Origin: Triops longicaudatus
Taxonomy: Eukaryota > Arthropoda > Branchiopoda > Notostraca > Triopsidae
Direction: 5' to 3'
Length of the DNA stretch: 64,000 nt
Assembly (NCBI GenBank): GCA_022885665.1
Contig: JAGQDJ010000010.1
Location: 62,001 to 126,000 of the forward strand
A program made the translations under genes and the position numbers. The notes under the pieces were generated by a model. That model was not told the DNA's origin and searched no databases. It saw only the letters and a list, made by a program, of their open reading frames with translations. Shown here piece by piece: positions 1 to 11,280 of the stretch; position 1 is the stretch's first letter, and each line of letters starts with the position of its first letter.

Positions 1-622
1 CTATAAGATTCGAAGACCGCGAAACGCGCACCATTTAACGTTACTGGAGCGTGAACTCGCCAAAATCGAACGTTTTCTGATCACTGGGTCACTGCATACA
101 ACAATGAAAACCCTCCTCTCCAGGCGACAAGAATGAAAGTCTGCCGACACCCAGAACTTTCTCCTCGCAACGTTTGCCTAAGGCCAACAATGAATCTCAA
201 GAATCTATATTCTTGATTAGAGTTTCGCATGAAGAAAATCATGAGCGTTTTATAGGGACGTTTTATTGTTATAACCATTACATTGTACAGTACAGTAATT
301 TTCCTGGGTCCTCCTGGTTACCAGGAAACTATTGAAAAGCTTGGATTACGCTTAGTGGGGCAATTTAGCTTGCCTAAGGATAAAAGCATCCTAACTTGCA
401 ATCAAACGTCCTTTAGGGGCCAAGCAGGGAAAGTGACGGTTATTAAACCCTGCCAAGGGCGTTCAAGCGTCTTTCCAAGCTCATAACATAGTGTAAACTA
501 CAAACGCGTCAGTATACACGTTATTCTTGTATCTAAGACGTTCAGACTGTTTATGAATGAAAGTGTGCATTTTCCAGTATATTAACTGTATTTTTCGCGT
601 TTGCACACGGTTGTTTTTGTAG
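1..622. other. Sequence upstream of the first visible peroxidase exon
   Basis: No exon could be supported here. The peroxidase exon starting at 623 needs an upstream coding exon that ends with two bases of a codon, and I found no ATG with a donor of that phase in this stretch. That exon is therefore probably before the window. The stretch is intron or upstream DNA. Confidence 0.5.
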
Positions 623-3600
623 GAGCTACGTGGCCGTCTTCGCGCTGCTACTGCTCGCCACAGAATGCGTAGTCTTCAGCGGGGCGCAGCGAGGTCCCCA
701 CCGTCGACCTCCCCCACCACCACCCCCGTCAGCAAGCGGACCTCCCTACGGCTCAGCCTCCAACCAAGTTAGCGAGAAATCCCAGTGCGCGCTTATTATT
801 CCCGGTTTAGGCAAATCTTCCCAGTTTGACTACTTCAACAATAACAAGTACGTTGAGTCTTTAAATTTTAAGCTTAATTCTATGATTATATTACTTAGCT
901 GTCTGGTGATTTTAGTAAAGAGTTAGAACATTAACTTTTCCATTTCAGTGATTTTTACAGTTTTAAATTTTCCCGATATCTTTTAGTGTGCCATACAATG
1001 GAGGCGAAACCTGCATTACGTACGACTCGGTCAACGCTGCTTTCAACACCGCTAGAGAGCGTTTGCGTTTCCCAACGCCGAAGGGCAAGAGCTTGACCGA
1101 TCAAGACATCAACAATTTGGCAGAAATTATAGTTGAAACTACCCGCATTATAGCTAAACAGTACGATAAAACAAAAATTAGTTACAAATAATATTTTGAG
1201 TACATAATCTCTTATTTGATAGCTAAATTTTTAATTTTTCCTCAAAAATAGGTACGGTTTACCACGTGACGCTGTGTACAACGGTCTTCCATTGATTGAC
1301 ACCCGCAAAACAGTGATTGATCGCTTCTGCCCGTCCTACTTGAAGGCACCCAAGTGCGAAGTGAAACGGTTCCGTGAGTACAACGGCATGTGCAACAACT
1401 TGGAAAACCCACACTGGGGCGCTACCCTCACCTCCTTCCGCCGATACATCCCACCTCAATACGCTGACGGTAAGTAATACTTTCAATACGCACAAATATT
1501 GCTCCAATAGATTTAATCCTAATACTCGTATCACTTAACGTACCGGATTTAAAAAAGCTTGAATCGTTAATTTTTTTTATAGATTTCTTTTTCAGTTTAC
1601 TGTATTATTGTTTTGTATTTTAATCTTATTTTATTTCATTTTCTATCTATTATCGAAAACAGGTTTCAGTGCACCACGCAGTGGCTATGATGGCGACGAG
1701 TTGCCTTCTACCCGTCGTATTTCGGCTCACGCTCACCGCGATATGGGTTACCACGATCACGCAGTTACCGTTTTCTTAATCTCTTGGGGACAAGCCATCG
1801 ATCACGATATGACCCTTGCTGGTGTTGTTAAGGGTAGGATTAAGACCACTCTTACCTTTTTTATATAAAATTTATTGCATTAAAAAGCTTGGACACTGAA
1901 ATAGTCGCAACAAAATTTAACCAAAAACGGAACAAAATGAAAATTAGTACAGATTAATATCGCAGTAAAACTGTGTGGAAAATACTAGAAAAAATAAGTA
2001 CAGGTAGAAAATAAAATTATTATTTATGCATTGTGGATAAATAATAAGCAAACAATAATGAAGTTTGTGTTCTTGGCTTTCAGTTAAACTGTGCCGTCTA
2101 TGCAGCAAACGGTCATTGCAGCACTTAATAACTAATCTGCGTTTTTATCACTAGATTCTGCTACCAATGAAGATCCCAAATGTTGCGATGTGCCTCCTGG
2201 CAAGGCCCACCCCAACTGCTGGCCCATTGAAATCCCCTCTAAAGATCCCTTCTACTCTCTTTTCCGTCGTCGTTGCATGGAATTCATCCGTTCTTCGTCT
2301 GCTCTCAAGGGTGGTTGCAAACTGGGTAATTATTTCTTTTATTTTTCATGAAAATAGCGCAATTATTCCTCCGTGCGTCCTAGACGGCCACGTGATCTAC
2401 ACGTAGACTGACACGAAAGATCTTTAACAAGCTTGATCAAGCGCCCGTTAGAAGGAACTATGTGTCAAATCAATTTTAACGAATTTTCGTTCAGCAAATT
2501 AAATTAATTGAACAGTGAATGGATAATTGTTGATGCATCTTTTCATGTTCTACCACCAACGGTGACAACAATCGATGTTTTAAATCTTTTTAATTAATGA
2601 ATTATAAAAACAGTACTTGTAGATTTTTTTTAACTTCAAGTTGAAGGTTGCCAAAGAAAAAGTACACTTATGATGAAATGCCTAATAAGAGCCACTTTTG
2701 ATTTCTGTAGGTCCCCGTAGCCAATTGAACGCCATTACCAGTACTTTGGACGCCAACTTCGTCTACGGATCCTCCAAGGAAGCTGCTGATCAACTCCGTA
2801 CCTTCAAGGGTGGTTTGCTTCGCACTTTGCCTGTTTTCAGGGAACACGGCTTGAAAGATTTGTTGCCTTTGCGTTTGGAAAATCCCGATGATGGTTGCAT
2901 TCGTCCTTCTCCTGACATTTACTGTTTCTTGGCCGGTACGTTTACAAATTTAGTCAAACATTTCTGATTTTTCTTTTGATTACGTTTTCTTTAAACTTAT
3001 GTTTTTAACTTTTTTTTTACAAGATATTTTTCTTTTTCTAAAATTGTTCTCGTTCTTCGTCATTTTTTGTTTTTCAAACTTTTTCTATGTTTATCTAGAT
3101 TTATTTTTAATAATTATTAATTTCGTTTCAAGTGTTCAATTTTCTAATATTAGTTTCAAAGTGTTAATTTTTTTCCGAAACTCAAACATATTAATGAAAG
3201 CTAAAAAATGTTTTTTTCACTTTAAATGTATAGGTGATCCACGTGCTAACGAACAGTTGGTCCTCTCTGTGGTTCACATCATTATGTTGCGCGAACACAA
3301 CCGTATCGCTACGGAACTCGGTCAGATCAACCCTCACTGGGATGACGAACGTCTCTACCAAGAAACTCGTCACATCATGGCTGCCATTATCCAACACATC
3401 ACCTACAACGAATTCTTGCCTATGGTCTTGGGTAAAGAACTTATGCAACGTAATGAACTCATCCTTGAACGCGACGTAAGTCCTTGAAACAAACCTTCTT
3501 CGTTAAATTTACACTAAAGATTCCAACATGTTTAAAGATATTATTTACCATAATATGGTAATATTTCCTAAAACAGCGAAACTTAAAAACCCTAAAATTT

Positions 3601-6600
3601 GTATAGGGATATTCTGGCCGTTACGATCCTAAAACCGACCCAACCATTACTGACGCTTTCACTGCTGCTGCTTTCCGTTTCGGTCACTCGTTGCTGCCCT
3701 CGACTGTCGAAAGATGGAACTACAACCATAAATATGTTGGTGCGTACACGATTTAATGATTTTAAACTTCACGGTTAAACACCTCAGTAATTCTAAATGC
3801 TCAATAAATTTTCTTATTTCTAGCTTCTCAACGTTTGAGCGAGATGTTGTTGCAACCTTATGACTTGTACAAGAGCGGATACTGTGATCAGTACATGTTG
3901 GGTCTGATGAACCAAGTGTCTCAAGCTATGGATGACTCCGTGACCCAAGAAGTAATGAATACTTCTTAATTCAATAAAGAAAAAGTTTCGATTCTTAAAA
4001 ATATTGCTCGTCTCAGGTTACCAACCATCTCTTCCAAGAAACCGACAAACGCTGGGGCTTGGATTTGGCCGCCATTAACATCCAACGTGGTCGCGACCAC
4101 GGTATTCCTTCCTACAACACATACCGTGAACATTGTGGCTTACCCCGTGCCAAAACCTGGAACGATTTGTTGGGTTCCTTCACCAACGAAACTGTTCGCA
4201 GCTATTCCGAAATTTACAAGTATGAAAATGTGAAAATGCGAGCACATTTTAACTAAGTTTATCTCCTAGTTTTTTTTTTTTCTTTAAAGTCGTTACTTTG
4301 TGTACTTGTTGTTTGCTTATGTACTAATTGCCTATTTTCTTTGGAAATTAAGGTCAGTGGACGACATTGATTTGTGGACTGCCGGTATTTCTGAACGTCC
4401 CTTGCCTGGTAGCATGGTTGGGCCTACTTTCGGTTGCATCATTGCTGAAACCTTCCGTAATCTCCGATTCGGTGACCGTTTCTGGTACGAAAACTCCGGA
4501 TGGCCCAGCTCTTTCACCATCGGTAAGCCAATTTAATGGCCGTCGTCCCTTAACACACCCTAGCGACGCTATCGTAAAGCTTGTAATCCACGTCATACGA
4601 AATTCATTGTTACAACCCCTTTCTTGCTATTACTGAGTTACATAGCAGTTTTTGGAAGCAAACATTAAAGTAAAACTCAGAAGACAGAAAACTAACTTCA
4701 TATTACTTATTATAGATCAATTAAACGAAATCCGCAAGGTTAAGCTGTCCCGCATGGTGTGCGACAACAGTGACAACATTGAGACTGTCCAAGTCTACGT
4801 CATGGTCCTTCCCGACCACGAAATGTATGTATTTTATGCAAATTTATTGCATCTAAGTTGTTATGAAGGCAAAAATCAGATATTAAGAGTTCTAGTGCAT
4901 AATGACCATTTATTCTACCATAAAATCTCATTATTAGGGAAAATCCATTTTCGCAGTTAGGGTTTGCAGTCAAACAAGACTACGTATACATTTGAATTCC
5001 TATCTTAGAACTTTTGACACAAAAGTGACTAAATACTTCGATACTTGTACTTCGATAATTTCGTTATACGTGTATTGTTATAGAATTTCTGCGAAAATTA
5101 CGGCGTAGTGTTTTAAATCTGAATGCCCATAGATGGCGTTCTTTGACAAGTTTTCTTCCAATAAGTCCTTCTCCTCAATTCTCTTTTAAACTGTCGTTAA
5201 TGGGAAACTTTTTATGAAGCGATAAGTATCTTTTATTGAGTACTGTGTAAAAATTGTTTACTTCTATACGTCTACAGTGATAAGTAATATTTTGTGGTTT
5301 CTATTACAGTAACCCCCGAGTTCCTTGCAAGAGTTCCGTGTTGCCACGTATTGACCTCAGCAAATGGCGAGATACGGAGTACCGCCCATCAGGAGGCAAT
5401 GTAGGTTCCGCCCCTCTTAACCGGCCACCCCCGAGGCGCCCTCTCTAAGCAAGCTTTTTCGAGTTTGCCAACTTATATTCCTGTCTCCTGTATTCTCAGT
5501 ACCTAAATCTTTTTAACCTGTAGTTTCTTTCAATAATTGCTTGCCAATTTCCTAAAAAAATCGAATCTTTATATTTCCTAAACATTTCTTGAAGTCCGGT
5601 TCTATTTCTTCCTGTGTTTCAAAATTTCTGTGACAATCCTCTATAATGGGTTGGAATATTCGAAGAGGTACTATTTCCTAAGGAAACTGTTGCACGCCAA
5701 CATTTCTTTCAACCAAATTGGCCAAAGCATTCCTTGTATTCTCTTTCCTTCCAAAAACCAATTTCCGTGCCCTTTAAATCGAATTATTTCCCATGTAAAG
5801 AAAATTTATATGAGTTCCCCTCAAAAAAATGAAAAGCTGTACAAAGGCTCAAATGAGGGTGAAACGAACTGCGAATTCTGGTGTGTGGGTGATTGAATGA
5901 CATCTTTTCATTACGTGAATGATTTTTTTTTTCTCTGGATATGATTGCGCAAATATTTTATTGATGAACTGAAAGAACAAAGAAAACAGAATTTTACGGT
6001 TAGAGGGGTTTATATTATTTATTAATAGAAATTCTATGAACATCTATTTTCCCTTCTCCCCAAAATTTCTATCTACAAAACTCGACCTAATTTCTTATAA
6101 TTGATCCAAAGAAATATTCTTTAAAATCTGAAATTTGCCAATCCTCCATTAAATGAAGGAGTTAAAGAAATTTTGTAATTGAGATTTTATACAATTTTCC
6201 CCCGTGTCAATAATTCTCGGCTTTCTGATAAACCAACCTGCACGCACACAAATACGACGCACGATGCACGACTTCTACTAACAATCCAACGCCACATCAC
6301 GTAAATCTTTGTAAAAAAAAATAATAATGCCGACATTTAATTTGACAATGACTGATTCGATTTTGGGATTCGTTTCCAAAACAGACTGACGGATTTTTGG
6401 ACGGACCTCACACGCAGTTCCACCAAGAAGTATTCAATAAACCACAATTTGACGAAGAACCCTTTCAGCCCCTACCAGCACCCTACGTCCCGCCCCCTAC
6501 CCCTAGTCACAACCCTCAGTACCACGAACCGGTTCCGGCACCACCAGTGAAGTACGAACCGCCCCGACCGCAGTACTACCCACCCCCACCCCCTCCACCC

Positions 6601-6723
6601 CCGCAGCATTGCTGCAACGCTCCTTTCATCCCAGTACCCGCCCAACCCTACTACCCTGTCTCGGACTACCGACCCTCGTCTAGCAAAGGCTTGAAGGGCC
6701 TTTTGAAGAAATTTAAAGGATAA
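623..6723 (+). CDS. Secreted animal haem peroxidase (chorion peroxidase/peroxinectin-like), 5' partial
   Basis: Exons: 623-847, 987-1160, 1252-1469, 1663-1833, 2155-2325, 2711-2935, 3234-3475, 3607-3739, 3824-3951, 4017-4219, 4353-4522, 4716-4824, 5310-5400, 6385-6723. All phases join, giving about 865 visible residues. The start codon is upstream of the window. The protein begins with a hydrophobic signal-type segment (VAVFALLLLATE) and a short proline run. Family landmarks are present: the distal haem site WGQAIDHD (1780-1809), with the Asp that makes a haem ester and the catalytic His; PRANEQ, with the Arg and second ester-forming Glu (myeloperoxidase Met243 is Gln here); REHNRIA; and the proximal His in FRFGHSLLP. 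Known role of the family: secreted enzymes that use H2O2 to oxidise or cross-link proteins, for example in eggshell or cuticle. The last exon adds an unusual proline-rich, Lys-ending tail. The enzyme class is certain; the exact orthologue is not. Confidence 0.93.
5401..5449 (+). other. Alternative short peroxidase C-terminus (intron retention)
   Basis: If the donor after 5400 (AAT|GTAGGT) is not used, the frame reads on for 15 codons (VGSAPLNRPPPRRPL) and stops near 5448. This gives an isoform without the proline-rich tail of the last exon. The frame stays open and remains proline/arginine-rich, which suggests coding use, but the sequence alone cannot show that it is expressed. Confidence 0.35.
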
Positions 6724-6850
6724 GTTTTTTTAAAAAAAAAAAAAAAGTAAAGGAGCCAGAGAAATTTTAAAGTTCCCGAGTGTTTCTGCCGAAAAAGGAG
6801 ACGCCAGTGAAACCAAGAAAAACTGAAAATGTGTGAATTTTTAACCCTGA

Positions 6851-6856
6851 AATAAA
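6851..6856 (+). terminator. Peroxidase polyadenylation signal candidate
   Basis: AATAAA lies 128 bases after the peroxidase stop codon and is the first canonical hexamer on this strand. An A-run at about 6732-6746 just after the stop is genomic. Confidence 0.5.
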
Positions 6857-9800
6857 GAGGCCAAAATATGGAAGGTGGAATCAACCGAAAGGAAGAATAT
6901 GCTGAAGAAACGCTCATTTTTTGTAGGAAATGGAGAGAATTTTGGATGATACTTGTTCTGCATGAGAGAAGAATGCATGTGACAGACAAATGACACTCAA
7001 TGTTCAATACACTGAATTATACCTAAGAATACTTGCCTTTTTTACTTGTTATTCTACCGAATGTGAGTTCAGGCACTGTCTATTGACGAACTAATGAATT
7101 TTAAACTATTGAACTATTGTCTATTCTATAAATTTGTAATGCTTTTCTATCGTTTGAATAAACTACAATTGGATATCAGTTTTACAGTACAGTCGACCTC
7201 ACCTAACTTCGTAGCTCGCGACCCACTTATTAGCATGAATTTACACGTGCTAGGATGTTATCCAAGGTGCCTATTTGTTATGGCTCGAGAACTTTTTTTA
7301 AAAGAGATATAAATAAGTTCCCTTTAATCAACACTCTACTTTTTAGTAACTGATATTTGAGTTTCGGTCGTCTTGAACTGGAGATTTTTATATTCGTGAT
7401 TATTTACAAGGAATCTCGTCTACTAAAGAAATACTTATTAGTGCTTTCTAGAAAAGATTAGCTTTTTTAGCTAGGTATTTGTGTTGTACTTGTATTTCTA
7501 CGTAATTTAGTATGTTAGATTGTTTCTCTGTTGTTTTCGATATTGCGCTTGCTAAACTCATTTTTAGCTGTTTTTAGGTGTATTTCTACGTGTTTTGTTT
7601 GTGTTAGATTGTTTTAGCATTAGTTTCAGTGGCGGATTGTCGGAAGAGTTACAAGTGGCTTAGGCAGATTTACACAGCAGGGGACACTAATTTGCACTCC
7701 ATCGGGTTCTCTTTAGGAGCCCTTATCTAATTAAGGTGAGAGATTTTACCACTTGGAGCCTAATGTTATAGAGAACTACTTATATTAGAGTACAGGGCAC
7801 AGAAAAAATTCGGGGTGATAAATACGGGCTCCGAGCTGCCAACCGAAGTCAGTAACTTGTTTGACATCGCTAGGTCTACGGACCTACGAACTTCTGTCCG
7901 CCACAGAATTCCGAGTAAGTTATTTACGTTTCATTCGAAAGTAGATCTACTTAGGCTTCATCACTGTTCTTAATATTTAGTAAATAAAATACGTTTTACT
8001 AAATACCAGTTCATAAATAAAATATTTTTTCAATCTTTCATTAATTGTATCGCAAAGCGTCGCCTCCAACCCGTTTGACTGTCACCACCTTTGCTTAGGA
8101 TGAGTGTAAGGTCTTCGAGCCGTTCCTCATCTCATGACATAATGTGTCAACGAAGTGAAAAATTGTCTGCGTCAAAAGCAGACTATCAGCATATCATCGA
8201 ATGAGATAGTACACGCAAAAACGTGTATTTATGTTTAAAGTTAATCGATGTTATTATTGCAAAGTTAGATTCCATGTTCTATTAGTTAGGATGTTCCTTT
8301 GTTTCCCGTAAAACTTAGGTTTTAAAAGCTGGGTTCCAAGATTTGACTCCCGAGGACTGAACGTTTGTTCAGTTCGAGTGACTCTCGACGTGTTAACTAC
8401 AACACCAATAGCTGGTGTGAACTTGTTGATACTTGTTTCTGCACCAAGGACCAGTGTACCTACTTTCAGGTACACCACAGCGTCCATGTCAAGTATACCA
8501 CAACATCCGTCTTGGATTTAAAAAATTCCACAAAAATTTCGAGATGCATTTCTTACTAACAAGAACTAAGTTTGCTAACTGACCCAACCGTGCCCGTTTG
8601 CCGGAAGTAAATTCCAATCACTCATTTTCAACCTGAGAGCAACCTTGTTTGTAAGGAAGTGTTTTTCTTTTCTAAGAAAACATTTTTTACGCACCTAGCC
8701 AATATAGTTATCTAAAATTCGATCAGGGTGGAGTCCGGAACTCCAAAATCCGAACCCAGGTTCCTTAGATTTTCACTGCGTAGATTATCGGTAAATGAAC
8801 ATCTTTTACCGACGTTGCAACCTACTCTTTCACATCTGACCTCGTGATCCGCGATTGTCCCCTAAGTACTCCTGGGTACAGTGGGTACATTTGGCCATCC
8901 TTGCCATTCCTGTGACATAAATCCTCAAGTACTTTCTATGCGTCAACAGGTGAAAAGCAAGGAAATGGCTTGCGAGACGTGTGATCGGTGGTTTAACCTT
9001 GAGAGATCCCAGCTTCCCAATGCCATGGAAGTAGGAAGTTGAAAGATGCCCGAAAAAGAGGAAGGGCCAACTTCCTAGACGTCTCTAACCACCTTTTAGC
9101 ATTCCATATGTGGATATAAGGGAAGTGTGATATGGCTCGTAAGCACCAGCCGCCTTTTATCTTCTTTTTATTCGGCGCCGTTCTGAAAGTGAATGAGTCA
9201 GTCAGTTAAATTTTACAAAATGTTTTGCATCTGGGTTGCACCCGTTTTTTGTTATACCTGATCTGGTGTTGATGAACCTGGAAACTGGGGCCACAAAAAC
9301 CAACCGCCCAACAAGTCCTAAGTTCTCACCAAGACGATAAATAGGCAAACGTCTTCCGTGTTCTTCAACATAATCAAATCGACCCGGACCCTGACATTCC
9401 CAATTTTTTTGTCTGCTCCCTTTTACCACGTGGTCCTGTTAAATAGGGTACTCTTATATGACCTAGTAAGTTTCTTTAACATTAATAATTTTGCTCTTTA
9501 CAGCTTCCCAATCTTTTAATGACTACAATTTTTAAGAGCGTTCCCATTTTTATTCGAATTACTTGGGCTCTTGTGGCTTCAATCTTGATTTTGTAGTGGG
9601 GACGCTAAGTGACGGAGTTACGTGAAGTAGAGATGAAAGAATGAATTAGTTGAATACTTAAACAACGTGAGGTGTAGGGTAAGCAATACCTTATGGTAAA
9701 GATGTATCTCATGTTGTATGACTACCAACCAAGTGTTTTTGTTGAGTGGAACCTTGATATTAGTCGCTCACGTGACACCGTTAGTTCTCTTTTTAAGGAA

Positions 9801-10003
9801 AGTAGTTCATATATGTGAGTGGCAGAGAAAGTGAAACTTGTTATGGTGAACGAATCTAGTTTAACTGTTGTTTACCATGGTTAGGTTTACCAGCTACCAA
9901 CCACTGCCCTTACCTACAAATCCTGGTCAAAAACATTCACAATTTCATTGCTAATTAACAGGTAAAACACTTTAAACCAAAATAGTGGTCTCCAGTATGA
10001 TGT
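6857..10003. other. Intergenic region between peroxidase and eclosion hormone
   Basis: No gene could be supported. It contains a short perfect hairpin (8-bp arms GTGTACCT/AGGTACAC, 8454-8475). One isolated exon-like open frame on the minus strand (9202-9429) is discussed under findings. Confidence 0.5.
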
Positions 10004-10141
10004 TTGCACGCTAACAGTGAAATGTTGATCATATTTTCAAGATTTTCGTCTTACGGTCTGAAGATCACGCAACCGGCATTCTCCCGCCATCTCTCCATTA
10101 CTGCGTCAACAAATTTCGCGACAGAAAGAAACCGTAAGACA

Positions 10142-10402
10142 ATGCAAAAGCTCCAATTTGCGTCCACGTGGATGTTCGCCTGCTTGTCGGTGACGTTTAT
10201 GCTGTTAGTGGCGTTCCAACCCGCAGAGAGCGTGGATTCTTTGTATCTTTGCATGAAAAACTGCGAGCAATGCAAGAAAATGTATGGCGCATATTTCGAA
10301 GGCGATTTATGCGCGGGAATGTGTTTCGAACACAAAGGGAAGTTCATTCCTGATTGCATTGATATTTCTTCCATACACCGTTTCTTGAACAAGAACGAGT
10401 AA
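10142..10402 (+). CDS. Eh: Eclosion hormone (copy 1)
   Basis: An 86-residue prepropeptide in one exon. The ATG at 10142 is chosen because it is followed directly by a signal peptide (hydrophobic core SVTFMLLVAF, cleavage near AES/VD). An open frame continues upstream but is not needed. The mature part has the six-cysteine eclosion hormone pattern: CMKNCEQCKKM, then a YFEGDLC segment, then CFEHKGKFIPDC and a SIHRFLNK end. All six Cys and the KGKxIPxC and FLNK signatures match the family. Known role: a neurosecretory hormone, made by ventromedial brain neurons in several insects, that triggers ecdysis behaviour through a receptor guanylyl cyclase. The second copy faces it on the opposite strand. 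Having no coding intron is unlike that copy. Confidence 0.93.
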   Translation: MQKLQFASTWMFACLSVTFMLLVAFQPAESVDSLYLCMKNCEQCKKMYGAYFEGDLCAGMCFEHKGKFIPDCIDISSIHRFLNKNE

Positions 10403-10497
10403 ATCACGAGCTTCTGGACTCTTACGTTTTCAATGTATTTAAATGTTTTAAAAGATGGAACAGTGTATTATGTGTTGAGTATGTGAATACAGAGATA

Positions 10498-10503
10498 TTT
10501 ATT
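10498..10503 (-). terminator. Polyadenylation signal of eclosion hormone copy 2
   Basis: AATAAA on the minus strand, about 58 bases beyond the copy 2 stop. It lies between the two stop codons, so the two 3' UTRs very probably meet or overlap. Confidence 0.55.
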
Positions 10504-10560
10504 CCAGCTGGCACACACAAACAAACACCTTGTTTTTTGAGGTAATATTACACAATACAT

Positions 10561-11280
10561 TCAAACGGCTTCAGATAAGGAGGGTTTCCAAAAATAGGAC
10601 CAAAAAACAGGCCTATTCTGGGCATTCATATTCTTCTTGTCATCCGAATCTTCAAGGTCCACTGGAGAATTGGCAGTCTCGTCAGGGTCAGTACGTTTCA
10701 GGTAACGACTTAAGGAACGAGGATCATTGCAATCGGGAGAGATGATTCCCTGAGTAGCTATGCAGTTTTTTGCACACTTTTCACCGTGGAAATACCTTCC
10801 GAACATTTCTTTGCACTGTCCACAATTTCTACAAGAAAATAATTTCGGTTACGTCTCGACTTAAATAATAATCATTTCTGGAAATTTAATTTAACCCAAT
10901 TTCTAAACAACAGTGAATTTACTTGTTCATAAGGAAACAAGGCATTAAACTCATGCTAAAACCACTGTACTGAAATGAATTTCTGAATTACAATAGCTTT
11001 GCTCCAGAAACGACATTTCCTACAGCCGTTCGCAATAAAACGAGTGTGGCCACAGAGCGAAAAAACACTAGGCCAATGCTCGTTTTTCTGGAAATTCTCA
11101 ATTGAACTTGTGTACGGCGTTTACCTTAAACATATTCGGATGTACTCTTCCGGTCGGAGGTTGGCAGTCTGGGCTACCACCAAAGACCACGCACAGAGAA
11201 TCACCAAAGTTTTAACGTACACGTTCTACAAAGAGAATTCAATATTTTTAGGGTTTTAGGCTAAATTTCTTTTTTACCAT
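10561..11280 (-). CDS. Eclosion hormone-like (copy 2) with C-terminal extension
   Basis: Exons, in minus-strand order: 11280-11278 (ATG only, donor follows at once), 11225-11125, 10828-10561. This gives 123 residues. Exon 2 carries a signal peptide (YVKTLVILCAWSLVVAQTA) and ends in EEYIRICLR. Exon 3 continues NCGQCKEMFGRYF, KCAKNC and PDCNDPRSLSRYLKR. All six eclosion hormone cysteines are in register with copy 1. The intron splits the codon just before the second Cys. After the domain comes a KR pair and about 40 extra residues, first acidic (DPDETANSPVDLEDSDDKK) and then aromatic, ending SLSEAV. No such tail is seen in copy 1 or in ordinary family members. Exons 2 and 3 are secure. The one-codon first exon (52-bp intron, 11226-11277) is the simplest phase-compatible start but is inferred. 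Confidence 0.85.

Noticed and set aside
283..486. Plus-strand frame as first exon of the peroxidase
   Set aside because: It has no donor in the phase needed by the exon at 623 and lacks a signal peptide.
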